A stretch of DNA of 64,000 nt from Capsaspora owczarzaki ATCC 30864 (taxonomy: Eukaryota; Opisthokonta; Filasterea): positions 1,157,534-1,221,533 of the forward strand of contig NW_011887292.1 in the NCBI RefSeq assembly GCF_000151315.2, in the 5' to 3' direction. Positions 61,108 to 64,000 of the stretch are shown here, in pieces. The notes under the pieces were generated by a model. It searched no databases, was not told the DNA's origin, and was given only the letters and a program-made list of their open reading frames with translations. The stretch's first letter is position 1. Each line of letters starts with the position of its first letter. The position numbers and the translations under genes were made by a program.

Positions 61108-63099
61108 TTAATAGCGACATTGTCCTGCAGTGCGCGGGAATGGAATCGTATCACGCACGTTCTCCGTCCCCGTCAAATACATCATCAGCCGCTCAAAGCC
61201 CATGCCAAACCCGCCATGGGGTGCCGTGCCATACCGACGCAAGTCCAGGTACCACTGCATTTGCGGCAACATTTGATGGCTCCGCATGATTTGCATGAGC
61301 ACGGATGCGCGCTCTTCACGAAGGCTGCCGCCCACCAGCTCGCCAATCCCAGGCACAAGCAAGTCCATAGCAGCGACAGTCTTGTTGTCCATGTTGCGAC
61401 GCATGTAAAATGGCTTGATGGCCGCTGGGTAGTCGGTAATAAACACGGGACGCTTGCAGTACTGCTCGCACAGGAAACGCTCGTGATCGCTATTCAGATC
61501 CACGCCCCACTTGGGATCGACCTTGAACATGGTGCGTCGCTCTTCAAGAATTTCGACGGCCTCGGTGTAGGTCAGGCGCGCAAATGGCTGCTCGATCGTG
61601 TTGTGCAGACGCTCCAGCAGGTTGGAATCGACATGCCTTTGAAAGTGCGCAAGATCATCGCTGCACTTGGAAACGATGGTGGCAGTCAGATCCTTGACGC
61701 AGTCGCTGGTGAGGTCGAGCAGCTCGTCCATCTGGTCGATAAAGAACTGTTCCGCCTCGAGCATGTAAAACTCGGCCATGTGTCGCTTGGTGTGGGAGTT
61801 CTCGGCGCGAAAAGTCGGGCCAAGCACGTAAACGCGAGACATGCCGCTCGCCACAGCTTCAGCATGCAGCTGCCCGGAGCACGTCAGGTACGCTGGGTGT
61901 CCAAAGAAGGACTCGTGGGGTGCGGGTGGCTGGGAAGCGGCAGCAGCATCCGCGCCCACGGCGGCGGCTGGCGAGGTTTCCAAGCGAAAGAGGGATCCAG
62001 CGCCTTCACAGTCACTGCTTGTAATGATGGGTGTATTGACATTTAAAAAGTCTTTGTCCTGGAAGTGGCGATGAATTCTGGGGAATTGTTTGGGTGAGGA
62101 ATCCATGAGTGAGATGTTAAACGCTCCCACATCTGCGACAACACTCCACTCGACAGAGGAACGCCAAACAAACAAAACCGCCTGCCGTACGCCATAGTCA
62201 GTGCATTCCGCACGCGTAGAATGGCCCCGCCGCTGTTGGTACGTGCACGAAGGTGCGCAATGTCGCGCAGAAACTCGTTCGTGTGTCGCTTCTTCTGAAG
62301 CGGATAGTCTGTTTGGTCGGATGTTCCCAGAACGACAATTTCAGACGCGTCGATTTCCAACGCTTGGCCTTGTCCTGGACTGGCAACCTGAAACAGTTCT
62401 CGAGGATTAGCAGAGAGCAAAATATCCTGCCCACAATCCGCCCGTCACATCACTTTCACTTGGAGACGTACAAGCTTGCCCGTCACTTTGATGCAAGCGC
62501 CCGTTGCAATGTCCTTCTCTTGGCCAGGCTTGAGGACGATCTGAATGCTCTTCAGTGTGGAGCCATCGCTCAGCTCGGCGAACGACACTGACTTTTGGGC
62601 ACGCACCGATCGCACCCACCCGGACACTGCGTCGGCAAGCACGCAGCGCACAACCAAAAACAGTCAGTCAACGAACGGCAGATCGAGAGCAAGGAGAGGC
62701 GGGGGGAAGTGAGGAAGCAGCTTCTATTGGGCCCAGTGCATTACCGACAACATGGTCGCCTGCATTGCCTTCCACCAGCACGCTCCGGACGGACTGGAAG
62801 CGTAGCCGGACGACGTGTGTGTTTGCAACGTCGTTGCTATAGCGGCGATGCGGAAGTGTCACTGCGGAGGACGAGGAGAGCAACGCGGGAAGCGACTGAG
62901 CGCGCGTCTTGGCGATCGCTCCAGTCGCAGCGCTCGTCGCAGGGAGGACCATGCCAGTCGACAATGATGATGAGGATGAGGATGCATTGCGCGATGAAGG
63001 ATGCGCAATGGCGATCGTGGTGCTGGAACGCGACATCCACCGCATGGAAGCGATGGCAGGAGACAGCCCGCTGCGAACGCGCTGAAGTGAGTGCAGCAT
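61108..63099 (-). CDS. NARS2: Asparaginyl-tRNA synthetase, mitochondrial type
   Basis: Class IIb enzyme charging tRNA-Asn. Exons: 63099-62745, 62626-62472, 62387-62191, 62077-61108; 558 residues. The N-terminus [24 protein letters not shown] is a classic Arg-rich, acid-free presequence, followed by Ser/Ala-rich spacer. OB-fold anticodon domain: [30 protein letters not shown] across the second junction. Catalytic core: [33 protein letters not shown] across the third junction, [22 protein letters not shown] (motif 2), [16 protein letters not shown] and [13 protein letters not shown] (motif 3), ending [14 protein letters not shown]. Matches human NARS2 throughout. A short Ala-rich insert ([13 protein letters not shown]) occurs after GSLFRLE. 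Confidence 0.94.
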
Positions 63100-63346
63100 G
63101 ACAATAGAGATGGACTGAGAGCGGAGTGAGAATGAGGTTGAGATTGAGATTGAGATTCGACATTCTCCACGAGTGCAAGTCAACGATAGACACACACAAC
63201 GAAATGGGATGGAAAGACCAGCGAGTTGGTCGTGTAATGTTGGTGAAGCGACACAAAATCACAAAGTGTAGTCGCATAGCAAAACAACAAACAAACGCGG
63301 AAAGAGGCAGTGGATGCTCGGCCAGCACAAATCAATCGGAACAAAC

Positions 63347-64000
63347 TCATGGCGAGGGAGATGGTACTGGCGTGTGAGATGGTGCTGGCGCCGGAGTGTT
63401 GCCTGACGAGCCAACTGCCGCATTGTACTCGAAAAAGAAGAGCTTGAAAACGATGGCGAGAGTGGCATGCGACAACAGCATTGCCGCACAGATGCCATAA
63501 CTAATGCGATGGGGATGCGTTCGCAGCAGCGGCCAGATGTTTGTCAGAAGAGCGCCCCCTGATGATTGTTGTGCAAGGATGTTGTGCAAGAGCGTGTGAG
63601 ACAGAGAAATCCGCCTCGATTGTTGCCTCATGATGGAGCCATTCCACAAACTCAGAAAACCAACAATCGACAAGAAAAAAAAAACCCTCCAAAACTTACC
63701 TGAAAAGAACAGCGCGATTATTACTGCCAGCCATCGGAACCACTCGACTTGGAAAATAGATAGCAACTGCATATCGAAAAATTGCCAAGGTCAGATCCCT
63801 TAAATAAAGAAACCCGGACATTGTCTGCAACATGCAATTGCCTTACCGCCACTGGGATGAAGATGGAGAGCGAGTAGCCGTACAGGCACACCAGCTCGGT
63901 AAAGGCGATACGACCATTGCCAATCAACCATCGCAATGCAGCCCACAAGAGGAGCGGGACAACGAGCACGTAACCATACACAGAAGTGGCGCCGAAAGTG
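63347..64000 (-). CDS. YIPF1: YIPF1/YIPF2-like Golgi membrane protein (5' end outside window)
   Basis: Yip1-domain multi-span protein of the Golgi that binds Rab GTPases. Exons in window: >64000-63847, 63766-63700, 63558-63347; the last 144 residues are visible. Order: TFGATSVYGYVLVVPLLLWAALRWL, FTELVCLYGYSLSIFIPVA, LLSIFQVEWFRWLAVIIALFFS, LLTNIWPLLRTHPHRI, then a final membrane helix and a Pro/Ser-rich tail. YGYSLSIFIP and the W-R-W-L-x-x-x-I-A spacing match human YIPF1/2 (YGYSLFIYIP, VRWILVMIALG). Which of YIPF1 or YIPF2 it corresponds to cannot be decided. The start codon lies beyond 64000. Confidence 0.88.

Overview
This is a gene-dense stretch of eukaryotic nuclear DNA, with no bacterial, organellar or mobile-element features. 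I can model 23 protein genes, two of them cut by the window ends, with about 80 mostly short introns (roughly 60-550 nt; GT-AG with one GC-AG). Exons are GC-rich. Introns and spacers carry long homopolymer runs, nearly always T-tracts on the sense strand. The gene set suggests a unicellular relative of animals, possibly a filasterean such as Capsaspora: a GAK with kinase, PTEN-like and J domains in one protein, an RFX factor, FCHo, SWEET, SREK1IP1, SOSS-C and RNF170 homologues. The species is inference; nothing here proves it.

Layout. 1-3047 LMBRD2 (+, 5' cut); 3358-5714 plant-type fatty acid amide hydrolase (-); 6279-7910 TRM5 tRNA methyltransferase (+); 8310-12781 UBE3C-type HECT ligase (+); 12958-14628 TRM7/FTSJ1 (+); 14939-19360 condensin SMC2 (-); 19646-23827 FCHo muniscin (-); 24121-24852 F-box-like unknown (-); 25154-26362 RNF170 (+); 26497-32400 GAK (+); 32623-33226 cytochrome b5-like (+); 33322-36978 RFX (-); a 4-kb gap; 41032-41853 SREK1IP1-like RS protein (+); 42001-44697 BRD7/9-like bromodomain protein ending in a GATA-type zinc finger (-); 44955-46204 SWEET (+); 46314-50481 MTR4 (-); 50779-52106 WBP4 (+); 52366-52948 SOSS-C (-); 53197-56360 mitochondrial ProRS (+); 56669-58499 AP-1 mu (-); 58686-61054 helical unknown (+); 61108-63099 mitochondrial AsnRS (-); 63347-64000 YIPF1/2 (-, 5' cut).

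These are mostly conserved housekeeping genes, not an operon-like system. Many sit head to head across 186-564 bp spacers that probably hold shared promoters. Functional themes are clathrin and Golgi traffic (FCHo, GAK, AP-1 mu, YIPF), tRNA modification and mitochondrial charging (TRM5, TRM7, ProRS, AsnRS), RNA processing (MTR4, WBP4, SREK1IP1) and chromatin or DNA maintenance (SMC2, BRD-GATA, SOSS-C, RFX).

The most striking observations are: (1) the BRD7/9-like gene encodes a C-terminal GATA zinc finger split by an intron; (2) an exact 11-bp tandem duplication throws GAK out of frame before its J domain; (3) TRM5 has a 441-nt open, presequence-like 5' extension with no ATG; (4) a 4-kb apparently non-coding gap lies upstream of RFX in an otherwise compact region; (5) several introns are stop-free multiples of three.

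Exon coordinates were worked out by eye from reading frame, splice consensus and remembered family sequences. No alignment or database search was run.
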